This document shows positions 11,861 through 23,480 of a stretch of DNA of 64,000 bases, one piece after another. The position numbers and the translations under genes are program-made. The DNA is from Dama dama (Eukaryota > Chordata > Mammalia > Artiodactyla > Cervidae), in contig NC_083685.1 in assembly GCF_033118175.1 (NCBI RefSeq), positions 120,784,501-120,848,500 on the forward strand. Direction: 5' to 3'. The notes beneath the pieces were generated by a model that saw only the letters and a list, made by a program, of their open reading frames with translations, did not search any database and was not told the origin of the DNA. The number at the start of each line of letters is the position of its first letter. Within the stretch, counting starts at the first letter, position 1.

Positions 11861-12196
11861 CGATTCCCTGGAGGAAGGCATGGCAACCCACTCCGGTATT
11901 CTTTTTTTTTTTTTTTTTTAAATTATTATTATTATTTTTTTTTCCAGTGGGTTTTGTCATACATTGATATGAATCAGCCATGGATTTACATGTATTCCCA
12001 ATCCCGATCCCCCCTCCCACCTCCCTCTCCACCCGATTCCTCTGGGTCTTCCCAGTGCACCAGGCCGGAGCACTTGTCTCGTGTCTCGTACTCCGGTATT
12101 CTTGCCTGGAGAATCCCCATGGACAGAGGAGCCTGGCAGGCTATAGTCCATGGGGTTGCAAAGAGTCTGTCGGACATGACTGACCAATAAGCACAG
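11861..12196 (+). repeat. Bov-A SINE split by an L1 insertion
   Basis: The left part (11861-11903) has the Bov-A start GGCATGGCAACCCACTCC; the right part (12090-12196) resumes at 'actccggtattcttgcctgg' and runs to 'gacatgactgaccaataagc'. The two halves join exactly across the duplicated target of a small L1. Confidence 0.88.
11904..12089 (-). mobile_element. 5'-truncated L1 3' end inside Bov-A
   Basis: About 186 bp in antisense: a plus-strand poly(T) tract (the L1 tail), then 'tgatatgaatcagccatgga' and the C-rich 'cgatcccccctcccacctcc' block of the young bovine L1 3' UTR. The 14-bp repeat ACTCCGGTATTCTT occurs at 11890-11903 and again at 12090-12103, which is the expected target-site duplication. 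Confidence 0.88.
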
Positions 12197-12343
12197 TTGA
12201 GTTTTTTTTAATAAGGTATATGGCTATTCATTTTATCTATGTATTCTTGAGTAAGTTTGGTAATTTGTGTCTTTCAACGAATTTTCCCATTTCAACTAAA
12301 CTGTTGGATTGATGGGCACAAAACTGTAGTAATTCCTTAATAT

Positions 12344-12468
12344 TCTTTTTTTTTTTTGGCCATGCTATGTGGCTTGTGGAGTCTTAGCTCCTCAAACAGG
12401 GATGGAACCCAGGCCCTCAGCAGGAAAAGTGTGGAGTTCTGACCGCTGAACCACCAGGAGATTCTTGC
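12344..12468 (-). repeat. CHR-type SINE fragment, antisense
   Basis: A poly(T) run is followed by GGCCATGCTATGTGGCTTGT and later 'gaccgctgaaccaccagg', the reverse complement of a CHR tail and head. It lies inside the antisense L1. Confidence 0.8.
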
Positions 12469-15400
12469 CTTAAAAATATCCTCTTAATGTTTATAGGATT
12501 TGTAGTGATGTTCCCTCTTTCATTCCTGATGTTGTAATTTGTATCTTCTCTTTTTTCCCTCATCAGTCTAGCTCAAGGTTTATCAAGTTTACTGAACTTT
12601 TCAAATAATCAATTTTTGCTTTATTTTTTCTTTAGTGTTTCTCTGTTGTCATTTTCTTTGATTTCTGCTATTATTTCATTTATTCTGATTACTTTGGATT
12701 TAATTTGTTATTTTTCTAATTAATTAAGGTGAAAGTTTAGATGATTGGAGACTTTAAAAAAATAAACACGATCCATAAATGCTGATTTGCTGTGATTTCA
12801 TGTTCTGTAGTTCAAAATATTTTCTAGTTTCCCTTGTGATTTCCTCTTTTATTCATGATTTAACATTTGTGGATTTTCCAGATCTCTTTGTTGCTGATTT
12901 CTAGAGTAGTCCCACTATAGTCAAGAACATACTTTGATTTCAATTGTTTGAGATTTGTTAAAGTCCCAGAACATGGTATTTTGGCAAATGTTCCTCACGT
13001 GCTTAAATAGAATATGTGCTCTGTTGTTGTTGGGTGCAACATTCTATAAACATGAGTTAAGCTGGCTGATAAAATTGCTCAGGTTGACTGTACCCTTAAA
13101 GATTTTCTGCTGTCTCTCACTTACTGAAGGAGGGGTGTCTAATCTTTAAGAGACCATTTGTCCTTTAATTCTGTCAGTTTTTGCTTTCTGTATGTTGAAG
13201 TTCTATTGTTAGGCAAACATACAGTTAGGATTATTATGCCTTCTTTTATTATTATGTAATTACCTCTAGTGATACTAATGTAACCACTCTAGATTTTCTT
13301 TGAATAGTGTTTCCATAGTATGCTTTCCCCATTTCTCTACATTTAACTTATCTGTCTCCATATTTAAAGTGAGTTTCTTGCAGACAGCAAACAGTATTAT
13401 TTTTTTTTAATTTCCAATTGACCATCCTGCTTTTAGTTGGTGTGTTTAGTTCACTTACATTTAATGTAATTAAAGTAGTTGAATTTTGCTCTACCATTTT
13501 ATCGCTTTCTGTTCATTTCCTTTGGTCCACATTCCTGATGCCTTCTGGATTATTCGAGAATCTTTTTAGTATTCCACTTTATTTTACCTACTGACCTTCA
13601 TTAAGGCCATATCTCTAATTTTTAATGGTCACACTAAGGATTTTCATATACATGTCTATACTTTCAGTCTATTTAGTTAGTGTTACACCATTTCAGCTAA
13701 AATGTGGAGGCCTTACCCCCAAGTAAGTTCCTCTATCTTCCCCCTTTGTGTTATAGTTGCTGCACCAATTACATTTACATATGTTGAAAATACCACCAAG
13801 CAACATTATCATTTTTGCTTTCAAGAGTCATACATATTTTTTAAAACTTAAAGGGAAAAACTACCTTGTTTATTTACCCACGTGATTACCACTTCTGTTG
13901 TTCTCTCTTCATTTTCCATCTGGTGTCATTTTCCAGCAACCTGAAAATTCAGTATTATAACCTGCATAGTAAATTCTCTCAGTTCGCCTTCTTCTAAGAA
14001 TGTCTTTATTTTCCCTTCATTCTTGAAGCATATTTTTGCCAGATGTTGAGCTCCTGTTGACATTTCTATTCTTTGATACTTTAAAGACACTGTTTCATCA
14101 TTTTCTAGCCTCTGTGGTTTCTGATTAGAAATCTGTAGTCCTTCACCTTGTTGTTACTCTGCATGTTTTTTTTTTTTTTTTAATGTTTCATTTTTATCTG
14201 GCAGCTTTCAAGATTTTTTCTTTCGTTTGATTTTTAGCAGTTTAATTATAATGTGACTTGGCCTGTTTTTCTTTGAATTTATCCTGTTTGGGGATTACCA
14301 CGCTTTTTGAATTTGTAAACTGATGTCCTTCACCAATGTGGGAAATTTTCCTCTATTATTTCTTCAAATGTTTTTTTCTGCGGCAATCTCTTTCTCTGCT
14401 CCTTCTGGGATTTTGAAAACACATGTTAGATGTTAGTCCTTTTGATATTGTCCCCAAAGTTCCTGAGGTTCTCCCCACCACACACACCCCCATCCTAATC
14501 TTTTTCTCTGTTCTCCAAATTGGATGATTTCTGTTGCTCTGTCTTCAAGTTCACGGAGTCGTTCCTTAGTCATCTGCTTTCTGCTGTTGAGCCTGTTTAT
14601 ACTTTCTCAGATATCTGTCATTTTTTTCAGTTCTAAAGTTTTCAATTTGTTCACTGACATAGTTTCTGCTTTTTAGCGGAGACATTCTATCTTCCCATCT
14701 TCAGAGGTATGTCTGACCCTACCTTATGTGATCAGTCACAATAACCACTTCAAGATTTCTGTCTGATAATTCCACCACCTGGATCACCTCAGAGCTGACC
14801 TCTGTTGATTGTCTCTGTCCTAGCATAATTTGGGGTTGTAAACTGGATATTTTGACTGTTATGTTGTGTAGACTCTGGGTCTGTTACAATTCTCTGGAGA
14901 ATTTTGCCCTGACTCAGGAGCCCATCAGCCTGATGAGTCCAGCCCACAAGCCCCACTCGCCTTCAGCGGCCAGTGGTTCTACTCCAAGTTCAGTTATCAA
15001 AGCTCTCTGTGCTGCTCTGGGTCTTTCCCGTGCACGTGTCACCTGGAGGTGAGCCCACGATCTGCACTGGTTCATCCAGAGCCCGGGTCCCTTTCTCCAA
15101 CTCTCTCCTCTCCAGGACCCCTACACTTTCTAGAACTCGGCTCCTCTGTCAAGAGTTCCTCTTGCCAGAAAGATAGAGTTCTACCAGAGTTTTGGTTTGG
15201 TGTTGCTGTGTGGTTCTGCAACTGAGGCCACCCAAGGCAAAAAGAAAAGGGAAAGTAAAATGGGAACACCCTCCCTACACAGGTCACAGCAGCAAGTCTG
15301 AACTTGCCTTCACAATCCACCTGCTTTGGTTCACTTTGCAGAGGCCTTAGGGAGCTGCCTTTTTTTTTTAAACTTGAGTTTTCAGTTGTGATAGTGACAG

Positions 15401-16284
15401 AGAAGGGCTAAAGTGGGCTTACACTACCGTAACAGAGCTGGTCCCTCCATATGTTACTTTAAAACAGCAGAAAAATAATCTGGAGATGATGCAGTTAATC
15501 CAAAACAATTGATTTGTAAACATTTCTACTTTGCTTAAGGATTCAGCTTTACCTATTATTCAGAGATTCACTACGTCCAAGCTCCCCTGCCGGCTGTGTG
15601 CCACATAACCCGATTTAAAGTGTGTTCGTGGGCATAGAGGGAACACACCTCAACATAATAAAGGCCAAATGTGACAAACCCACAGCTAACATCATATCAA
15701 CAGTGCAAAGCTGAAAGCATTTCCTCTAAGATCGTGAACAAGACAAGGATACCCACTCTCACTACATTTATTCAACATAGTATTGGAAGTCCTAGTCACA
15801 ACAATCAGAGAAGAAAAAGAAATAAAAGGAATCAAAATTGGAAAGGAAGACATAAAACTGTCCCTGTTTACAGATGACACGATACTGTATGCAGAAAACT
15901 CTAAAGATGCCACCAGGAAACTACTAGAGTTCATCAATGAATCACATAGTTGCAGGATACAAAGTTAAGTTAATATACAGAAATCTGTGCACTTATATAT
16001 ACTACCAACAAAATATCAGAAAGGGAAATTAAGGAAACAATCTCATTTGCCATCACATCAAAAAGAATAAAATACCGAGGAATAAACCTACCTAAGGAGG
16101 CCAAGAGACCTGTAGTGTGAAAACTCTAAGATGCTGATGAAAGAAATTGAAGACAACACCAACAGATGGAAACACATATCATGTTCTTGAATTGGAACAG
16201 TGCACAGCAGCACTATTTACAATTACCAAGACATGGAAGCAACCTAAGTGTTCATTGACAGATAAATGGATAAAGAAAATGTGG

Positions 16285-16307
16285 TGTGTGTGTGTGTGTA
16301 TATATAA

Positions 16308-16338
<31 letters not shown>

Positions 16339-16560
16339 ATGGAATATTACTCAGCTGTAGAAAAAGAATAAAATACTGCCATTTGCAGCAACATGGATGA
16401 ACTTAGGGATTTTATATAAATATATATTTTATATATATATATATATAAGTATACACACACACACACACAAAATGGAATATTACCCAGCTATAAAAAAATG
16501 AAATACTGCCATTTGCAGCAACATGGATGGACCTAGAGACTATCATACTCAGTGAAGTAA
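16285..16560 (+). repeat. Tandem duplication with TG/CA/TA microsatellites
   Basis: A 130-bp period: the block 'actgccatttgcagcaacat' appears at 16374-16393 and again at 16504-16523, each copy preceded by (CA)n/(TA)n tracts (16283-16338 and 16420-16470) and by 'atggaatattac'. It is a duplication inside the L1 3' UTR with expanded dinucleotide repeats. Confidence 0.85.
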
Positions 16561-16738
16561 GTCAGACAAAGTCAGTCAAATGATATCACTTATATCTGGA
16601 ATGTAAAAAATAATACAAATGAACTTATTTACCAAAGAGAAACAGACTTGTTGGTAGAAAACAAACATGGTTACTGAAGAAGAAAGTGGCAGGCTGAGAT
16701 AAATTAGGAGCTTGAGATTAACATATACATACTACTAT

Positions 16739-16883
16739 ATATAAAACAAGAGAAGACAATGACAACCCACTCCAGTATTCTTGCCTGGGAAATCCCATAG
16801 ACAGAAGAGCCTGGGGGCTACAGTCCATGGGGTCACAAAAGAGTCAGACACAACTGAGCAACTGAACAACAACAAATATAAAA
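16739..16883 (+). repeat. Bov-A SINE nested in L1
   Basis: A Bov-A monomer (agacaatgacaacccactcc ... cacaactgagcaactgaaca) with an (AAC)n tail. It is flanked by the 8-bp repeat ATATAAAA at 16739-16746 and 16876-16883, and the L1 3' UTR resumes directly after it. Confidence 0.88.
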
Positions 16884-17065
16884 TAGATAAGCACAAGGTC
16901 CTACTGTACAGCACAGGGAACTACTCAATACCTTGTAATAATATATAATGTAAAAGACTCTGAAAGAGAATACATATATACACATATATTGAAATGACTT
17001 TGCTATACACCTGAAACCAAACCAACACAATATTGTAAATCAACTACACTTCAATTTAAAGAAAG

Positions 17066-17477
17066 CGTGTTTGCTACCCCTCACTTCCCTTCACGCCAGT
17101 GCACTGAGGGCAGGCGGAGCAACAAGGTGCAGGATGAGCCACAGGTCACCACGTCCCCATGTCTGTTGAGCTGGTGGTACAGCCGTGCGTGATGCCCTTC
17201 AGTGGGTCGGATGAACGGTCCCTGGAGAACAGGGCTTTCCTCCAGGACATCACCCACCCTTGGGATAAGGAAGCGGCCACTGGCCCTTGTTCAGACCAAT
17301 GTCTTCTCTACACAATCTACAGCTAAACGTGTGTTAAACGCTACTGATTTGGAACTTACAGAGAGAAAATGAGATGAGTATGTTTTTATATTATTTATTT
17401 AAAAAGATGTTTCCTAAGAAGTGAAGTAAGGGGAAACTACAGTACTAAGGTGACACTGTACTTAGAAACATATTGTT
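17066..17477. other. Intergenic sequence, nothing recognised
   Basis: About 400 bp of mixed-composition non-coding DNA between repeats. No exon, RNA or named repeat is visible. Confidence 0.35.
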
Positions 17478-17673
17478 TTTAAACATGGCTTGGTGGCAAA
17501 GAATCTGTGGGAGACCTGGGTTTGATCCCTGGGTCGGGAAGATCCCCTGAAGGGAATGGCAACTCAGCCCAGTATTCTTGCTTGGAGAATTCCATGGACA
17601 GAGGAGCCTGGCAGGCTACAGTCCGTAGAGTTGCAAAAAGTCAGACACGACTGAGCGACTAACACTTTAAACA
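17478..17673 (+). repeat. Bov-tA SINE with internal deletion
   Basis: The tRNA-Glu-like head (gcttggtggcaaagaatc), the B-box region (gggtttgatccctgggtcgg) and the Bov-A body ending 'cacgactgagcgactaac'. Part of the head is missing compared with the usual form. A possible 8-bp duplication TTTAAACA is at 17478-17485 and 17666-17673. Confidence 0.88.
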
Positions 17674-18640
17674 CATGAGGACGACAATATATAAAGAAAG
17701 ATGTATGGAGACCCTCCCCCAGCCTGCAGACGTCACCAGGAAGGACATATCCCTCATGAGGAATCCTGCAGACAGCCGCAATCTGCCTGTGGAATCAGTG
17801 AGCACTTGGGAAATGCCGATCACCACGACTCTAGCCCAGCTATGGTGATGCCTATTACATGAGCAGGTCGGGACTGGGACTGGGACCAGTCAGGAGGCTG
17901 CGACATCACAGCAAACGCATCAGACCTGTCTCTACCCTTCTCCGGGGCACTTTGCTTAAGCAGAACATTCAGAATCTAGTCTTTTCTTGCTGACTTGGGC
18001 GGCACGGCAAACAAGCTGGGGAGGGGACGGCGGCAGCCCACTAAGATACCCTGCTGGTGAAACCTAAGGGTCCATCGAGGATTTAGCAGCTGTACCCACG
18101 GTTCCCCTGCAGAGTTCGCAGGCAAAGTCCCCAGATCTTCAAATGCCTCACCGCCCCACAAGGTTTAAACCTATAAACCCACACACTGGCCTTTATGGGA
18201 CTTCACGTGCCCTTTGTTAACACATTGTCAGGGGGCTTTGGTTACCACCAGAGCCATCGTTGTGAATGCTGCTCGCTCTCTTGCCGCCCCTCCCAGCGTG
18301 GAGTCACAGCACAGGAGATCTTTTCCCTCTGCTGCTGTGGAGGCAGTACTCAGTGCCTGCTTGGCGGCAAACCCACTCGCAGTGATGCCATTATCAAGCT
18401 CACATTTCATGACGGAATCCACAGAGACATCAGGAAGACTGAGTACAGTGAAGGCCAGGTAGGTCAGGTGTGGCCTGGCCTGTCAGCCCCACGACCCTGC
18501 CTGGCTCAAAAAAAAAAAAAAAAAAAAGATGATGAAAAGAGAAAGGTAGGAAGGAACCATCAGGAAAGGAAAAAGAAACGGGCTGGATTTTGTTCCAAAA
18601 TTTTGTAAGGATTTTGTTCTCCCTGTTTTTTTGGGGGGAT
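17674..18640. other. Intergenic sequence with an A-run; possible retrocopy
   Basis: GC-richer single-copy-like DNA ending at a 19-nt A run (18509-18527). Open frames of 64 to 137 codons cover 18195-18608 on both strands, but I recognise no protein in them. The A tail raises the possibility of an old processed pseudogene on the plus strand, although no AATAAA precedes it. Confidence 0.3.
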
Positions 18641-20830
18641 GGAAGTGGAATAGAAACATATAAAATGAAGACATCCATTTCTCTTCAACACTGTCCTGGA
18701 GGTCTCAGCCAGGAAAATTAAGGCAAGAAAGTGAATTAAAAGGCATCCAGGTTGGGAAGAAGTAAAAGTATCTCTATTTGTCATGACATGATCTTGCATA
18801 TTGAAAATCCTAAGGGTTCCACCAAAAACCTTCTAGAACTAATATACAAGTTCAGCATACCAAAAAAAAAAAAAAAAAAAAAAAAAACCACACCAAAAAA
18901 CCCTTGTATTTTTATGCAGTTGTTAACCCAAATAACCTGAAATTGAAATTAAGAAAAAAAACTCTATTTACAATAGCATCAAAAAGAATAAAATAATAAT
19001 AAATTTAACAAGTGTAAAACTTATATGTTGAAAACTACAAAATGTTTTTGAAAAGAATTAATGAATAAATGAAAATACACCTGTGTTCATGCATCATAAG
19101 ACTCAATATTTCTAGGATGGCAGCACTCCCCAAACTGATGTACAGATCCAAAAAAATTCCCATCAAAATCTCACCAGACTTCTTTTCAGAAATTAACAAG
19201 CTGATCCTAAAATTCATATGGAAATTCAAGGGACCCAGAATAGTAAACCCAATTCTGAAAAAGAACAAAGTTAAGAGGATTCACACTTATCAATTTTGAA
19301 ACTTACTACAAAGCTACAATAAGGATATAATAATAGACATAGACAAATAGGATAGAATTGAGAGGCTGGAAAAAAAACTCTCACATTTGGTCAACTGATA
19401 TTTGACAAAGGTGTCAAGGATTCAATGGGAGAAATACCTGTCTTTTCAAATGGTACTGAAATAATTGGAAAAGAACCAGTCAACTTCCACATTAAAGGAA
19501 GACAAATGTGTTCATCTTCTTAAAAAAACACTTATAAAAAAAAAATCCATGTGTAAAAGAATGAAGTTGGACTCCCAACCAAACACCATATACAAAACTT
19601 AACTCAAAATCAACCAAAGATCTAAGTATAAGACATAAACTATTAAACTCTTAAAAGAAAACACAGAAATAAATCTTCATGATCCTGGATTAGGTAATGG
19701 TATCTTAGATATGACCCCAAAAGCCCAAGCAACAAAAGAAAAAACTGGATTTCATCAGGATTAAAAAACACTTATGTTTGAAAGGATACTATTAAACATG
19801 TAAAAAGAAAGCCCATCGGACAGGAGAAAATTTTTGCAAATCTTATATCTGATCAGAGTGTAGGATTAAGAATATAGAAAAGAGGGACATGCCTGGGGGT
19901 CCAGTGGTTAAGAGGTGAGGTTTCACTGCCATGGCTTGATCACTGGTCGGGAACTAAGGTCCCACGAGCAATATGGTACAGGAAGAAAAAAGAATATATA
20001 AAGAACTCTTGTAACTCAATAATAAAAAAACAAATCCAATTAAAATTTGGGTAAAAAGATCTAAACAGACATTTCTCCCAAGAAGAGGTACAAATGGCCA
20101 CTGAGCACAAGAAAAGATGCTCAACATCATCAGTCATTATGAAAATACAAATCAAAACCATGCTGAGATACACTTGAGGATGGCTATGATGAAAAAAAAA
20201 AAACAAGAACGAGCTAGGGCTGGGCAGGATGTGGACAGAGTGGAGCCCTCACATCTGCTGCTGGGGGTAAAGGTGGTACAGACACTTAGGAAAACATGCA
20301 TTGCTTCCTCCAACGGCCAAACGTAAGAGTCGTTACATGACCCAGAGTGAAATCACTCTAGGTTTATACCCAAGAGAAATGAAAGCATGTCTACACAAAA
20401 ATGTGTACAGAAATGTTCACAGGAGCATCATTCATAAAAGTGAATAAACGGAAACAAGGCAAATGTTCATCAGGTGCTGTACAGGTAAGATGTGGTCCAT
20501 CTATGCATAGTGGAACATTATTCAACCATAATAAGATGTGAAGTACTGATACTACAACATGGATGAACCTCAAAAACATCACACTAAGAAGCCAGACACT
20601 AAAAGGCCATTCATCGTATGACTCCATTTATGTGCAGTGTCCAGAAAGGTCAAATCCAGAGGGACAGAAAGCCGATCAGTGGTTGCCAGGGGGGAGGACA
20701 GCGGGGAAGACGGCACTAGTTAGAGGGTACGGAGTTCCTTACAGATGATAGGACTGTTCTAAAACAGTCTGTGGAGATGGCTGCACAACTCTGGGAGCAT
20801 AATACAAATGACTGAACTGCACACTCAGTG
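18640..20830 (+). repeat. L1 ORF2 3' part and 3' UTR, sense
   Basis: Reads as sense L1: late reverse-transcriptase text at 18700-18840 (with VSICHDMILHIENPKGSTKN replacing the FADD region), C-terminal ORF2 near 19080-19300, and a 3' UTR with 'acaacatggatgaacctcaa' near 20553 and 'agcataatacaaatgactga' near 20796. A poly(A) tract at 18862-18887 and a CHR fragment interrupt it. No intact frame remains. Confidence 0.8.
19885..19993 (+). repeat. CHR-type SINE fragment nested in L1
   Basis: Starts GGGACATGCCTGGGGGTCCA, retains the 'cttgatcactggtcgggaac' B-box-like part, and breaks off early into an A-rich tail. The L1 sequence continues on both sides. Confidence 0.8.
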
Positions 20831-23480
20831 AAGCTTTTATCAGAAAAACCCCACAAAGTGCAGCTCACTCTTCGCATGTCACAGCGCCGAGCACCTCCCA
20901 TCCACAGCACAGCTTCCACGGTCCTCATTCCCTGCCCTCTTATTCTTCTGAGTTCATTTCAGAACTTTGGTTTCTTAAGGAGCACTTACCCCACACACCA
21001 GAACAGAGGACAGCGTCCTCACACCCAATAAATGTCCTCCTAGATCAGCATGTGCCTCCCTCAGATACAGGTAAAAAGGACACATCTTCCTTCCGAGACC
21101 ACTCCCGGACTCCTCAAGAACAAGGTAACGAGTGGCGAGAGCAGCCCCGGAGGACCCCCCCAGCCCCCAGCCTGAGACCTGGTCCTTGGTGAGGCCTGGG
21201 CTCCAGCGATGGGACGGGGCTGTGTGTGGGAAGTCACTCGGTAAAGTTGGGGTTCAATCTGGGTATTGTGGAAAGGGTGAGGCATGTGCCAAGGTGGCAG
21301 CTGTCCCAGCTAAGGGGTGCAAGTGTCCACAGAGGTGGCCAAGGCTGGTGTCGAGGCTTTGCCTGGGGCCACAAGGCCAGCTCCACCTGGGCCCAGGCCC
21401 AGCTCCACCTGTTGACCTGCTGCCCCCACCCCAGTGGCCAAGCACCAGCAGAGATGGAAAGTGTGGTGGGGTCTCCTGCTGATAGTGACCTGGCTCTGTG
21501 CCTCTCCTGGGAAGGCAAAGGCCTTGTGTTGTCATGACAATTCTCTACCTGACATCCCCAAGTTCTCTCCATGGGCAGGCAGGGGGGCACCAGGAGATCC
21601 CATGGGGCAGCAGTGGGTAGGTAGCAGGGCAACCCTGTCCCAGGAGTACCCCCACCCAGCCCTAGATGCCCTCTGCCCCCTAATTCCGTATCCCTTGCTT
21701 TTCTACTTTCCACGTTGCCTGATCACAAATGTGCCTCCAGCCAAATGGTCCCGCTGCCTGGGTCCTTTTCCCTACTGTCCTGGTCTGTCCTTTCTGGATG
21801 CCAAGCTTGCCGGCTTCCTAGGAAGTCCCCTTTGTAGTCAAATGAGCCCTACGGCTCCCCCTTAACACCTCTCCCACCCACCAGGCACAGCGGCTCTCTG
21901 GCCCTCCGTGGGTGGCTCACTTTGGCCTCCCCTCCTCCAAGACCTCCACCAGGCCCCCACTGATCTTGGGCAGGATACCAGCTCTGCCCCCATATTTTGC
22001 AGTTGATTGTGACTGGTTTGTCATTATCTTGAGTCCCAGGCCCCCCAGATTAGGTGGCTGGGTCAGGGTCATGAAGTTGGTGTTTTAAGACCAAGGCTCA
22101 GTGCTGGGCAGGAGGATGTGTCTCATCCTGGCAGCAGGGGCTCCCCCTGCCCCAACACATACATGGGGGTGCCTATGAGCCAGGCGACTCCAAGGCTGGA
22201 ACACTGGAGTCAGCTCAGCGTCAGCTGGGTTTCAGAGCAGGGCCTCCCTGGGTCCACAGGATATATTTTTACAAAGAAAAAGGCAGTTTGACAGGTATGT
22301 GACATCCTACATGTTGGTGGTGAAAGGATGGGGCTTCTCTCCCCAACTCTTGGGTTGTTCCAGATGAGGGGACCTATTGTGCAGGCCAGGAGAAGGCTGG
22401 TCATGACCTTTCCAGTGGTTCCCAGGGAGCCGAGCCGCATACATCCACAGGCAAGTTCTCCAAGCGCTCTCCGGTGGAGGGCGGGGGAGGAGGTCAGAGC
22501 CCAAAGGCCCACCACACAGCCCCCAGTGATGAAACATCAAGAAGATGGGGAATCGCACCAACGGCGGCCCTCACAGACCACCCTGAGCTCCGGGTACTGG
22601 GAGGCAGAGGGAAAGGGAAGGGGTCCACCCTGCTGGGGTGGGGGAGGGCGGTCTGGAGGGGCTGCCCCTCCTCACACACCCTCCTCTGGCCTGGGACCCA
22701 CTGCTGCAGAGGGACAGGTCACTGGGGGCAGGAGGGGCAGGGTCTGCTTCCCTTCCTCAATCAGAACTGCCCGCAGGATCCCCGCAGTTCCAAAGCCAAG
22801 TTGGCGGGGCCCGACAGACTGGCACTGGCCAAACCAGTCTCCTGGCAAAATCCTGGAATTGGCTGGCAGAGAGCCCCCTCCTGGCTGAGGTATGCACTGC
22901 ACCTGGTAAACATGCTTTCACATGAAGCAAGACTATCCCCTCAAAACTTGTCCGCATCCTACTGTGCCCTCTGGATGGAGGCATGGAGGTCCCCTGAGGT
23001 GGAACACCCACCTCTCCCTCCTTGCTGTTGCGTGCTTGCTCCCTGGGGCATCTGGACTCCCACCCTAGACACAAAACTCTAACCCAGACCCTGTCACCCT
23101 GGAGACACTAAACTGCACAACCTCCTGGCCACCTGCCATGGGAGTGACACGAAGGGTCTCTCCCTGTGAAAGAAGAGAGACCACCAGCATCCCTTCTAAG
23201 GGAGGAAGAGCAAGAGTACCACCCTGCACCTCGCTGCAGGCAGCTGCCCGGAGGTGACAGCCGGAGCCCGGAGCCCCAGCCTGCTTGCCACCCACTGCTG
23301 GGCAGGGCTAGAACTGCACCGGCTCCTGAGTCCCCAGGCCCCGCGTGGCACTGACCACCCAGGTGCCCCTGAGTGTCCCGGGAGGGTCAAGGGGCCGTGT
23401 GCCAGGACCAGAGACAGGAGCCACACTGACCCCCGCAGGCCCTTCCACAGACCCCAGTTCACGAGGCGGCAGGCTGTATG
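20831..23480. other. Intergenic GC-rich sequence downstream of CHMP6
   Basis: About 2.6 kb with no named repeat. Overlapping open frames of up to 202 codons on the plus strand (22474-23082) and 159 codons on the minus strand (21234-21713) occur in GC-rich DNA and show biased Pro/Gly/Ser/Arg composition but no recognisable domain. I treat them as chance frames. An unannotated non-coding RNA cannot be excluded. Confidence 0.4.

Larger units (their letters stand above)
11240..15420 (-). repeat. Long antisense L1, disrupted
   Basis: About 4 kb of T-rich plus-strand sequence reading as the reverse complement of L1 ORF2 and, further right, ORF1 and 5' regions. Typical antisense phrases are the segment near 11400-11530 (gatgttgaacagaagtggtt), 'attttcccatttcaactaaa' near 12280 and 'tgctctgtcttcaagttcac' near 14537. 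The coding frames are broken by many stops. A Bov-A, a small L1 and a CHR SINE have inserted into it. The right edge is uncertain. Confidence 0.75.
15640..17065 (+). repeat. L1 ORF2 fragment and 3' UTR
   Basis: Sense L1. Around 15750-15960 one frame encodes part of the ORF2 reverse transcriptase, with LFTDDTILYAENSKD around the catalytic DD dipeptide (F-T-D-D where F-A-D-D is usual). The frame stops soon after and the copy is not intact. The 3' UTR follows from about 16180 (gcaacatggatggacctaga at 16518) to about 17060. It contains a tandem duplication and a nested Bov-A. Confidence 0.85.

Noticed and set aside
15640..16150. Active L1 reverse transcriptase
   Set aside because: Only a fragment of ORF2 is present, with stops soon after the catalytic region and no ORF1, so the copy is dead.
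1..23000. BAIAP2 or AATK/miR-338 sequences expected further along 17q25.3
   Set aside because: I looked for their exons and hairpins downstream of CHMP6 and recognised none; they probably lie beyond the left edge.
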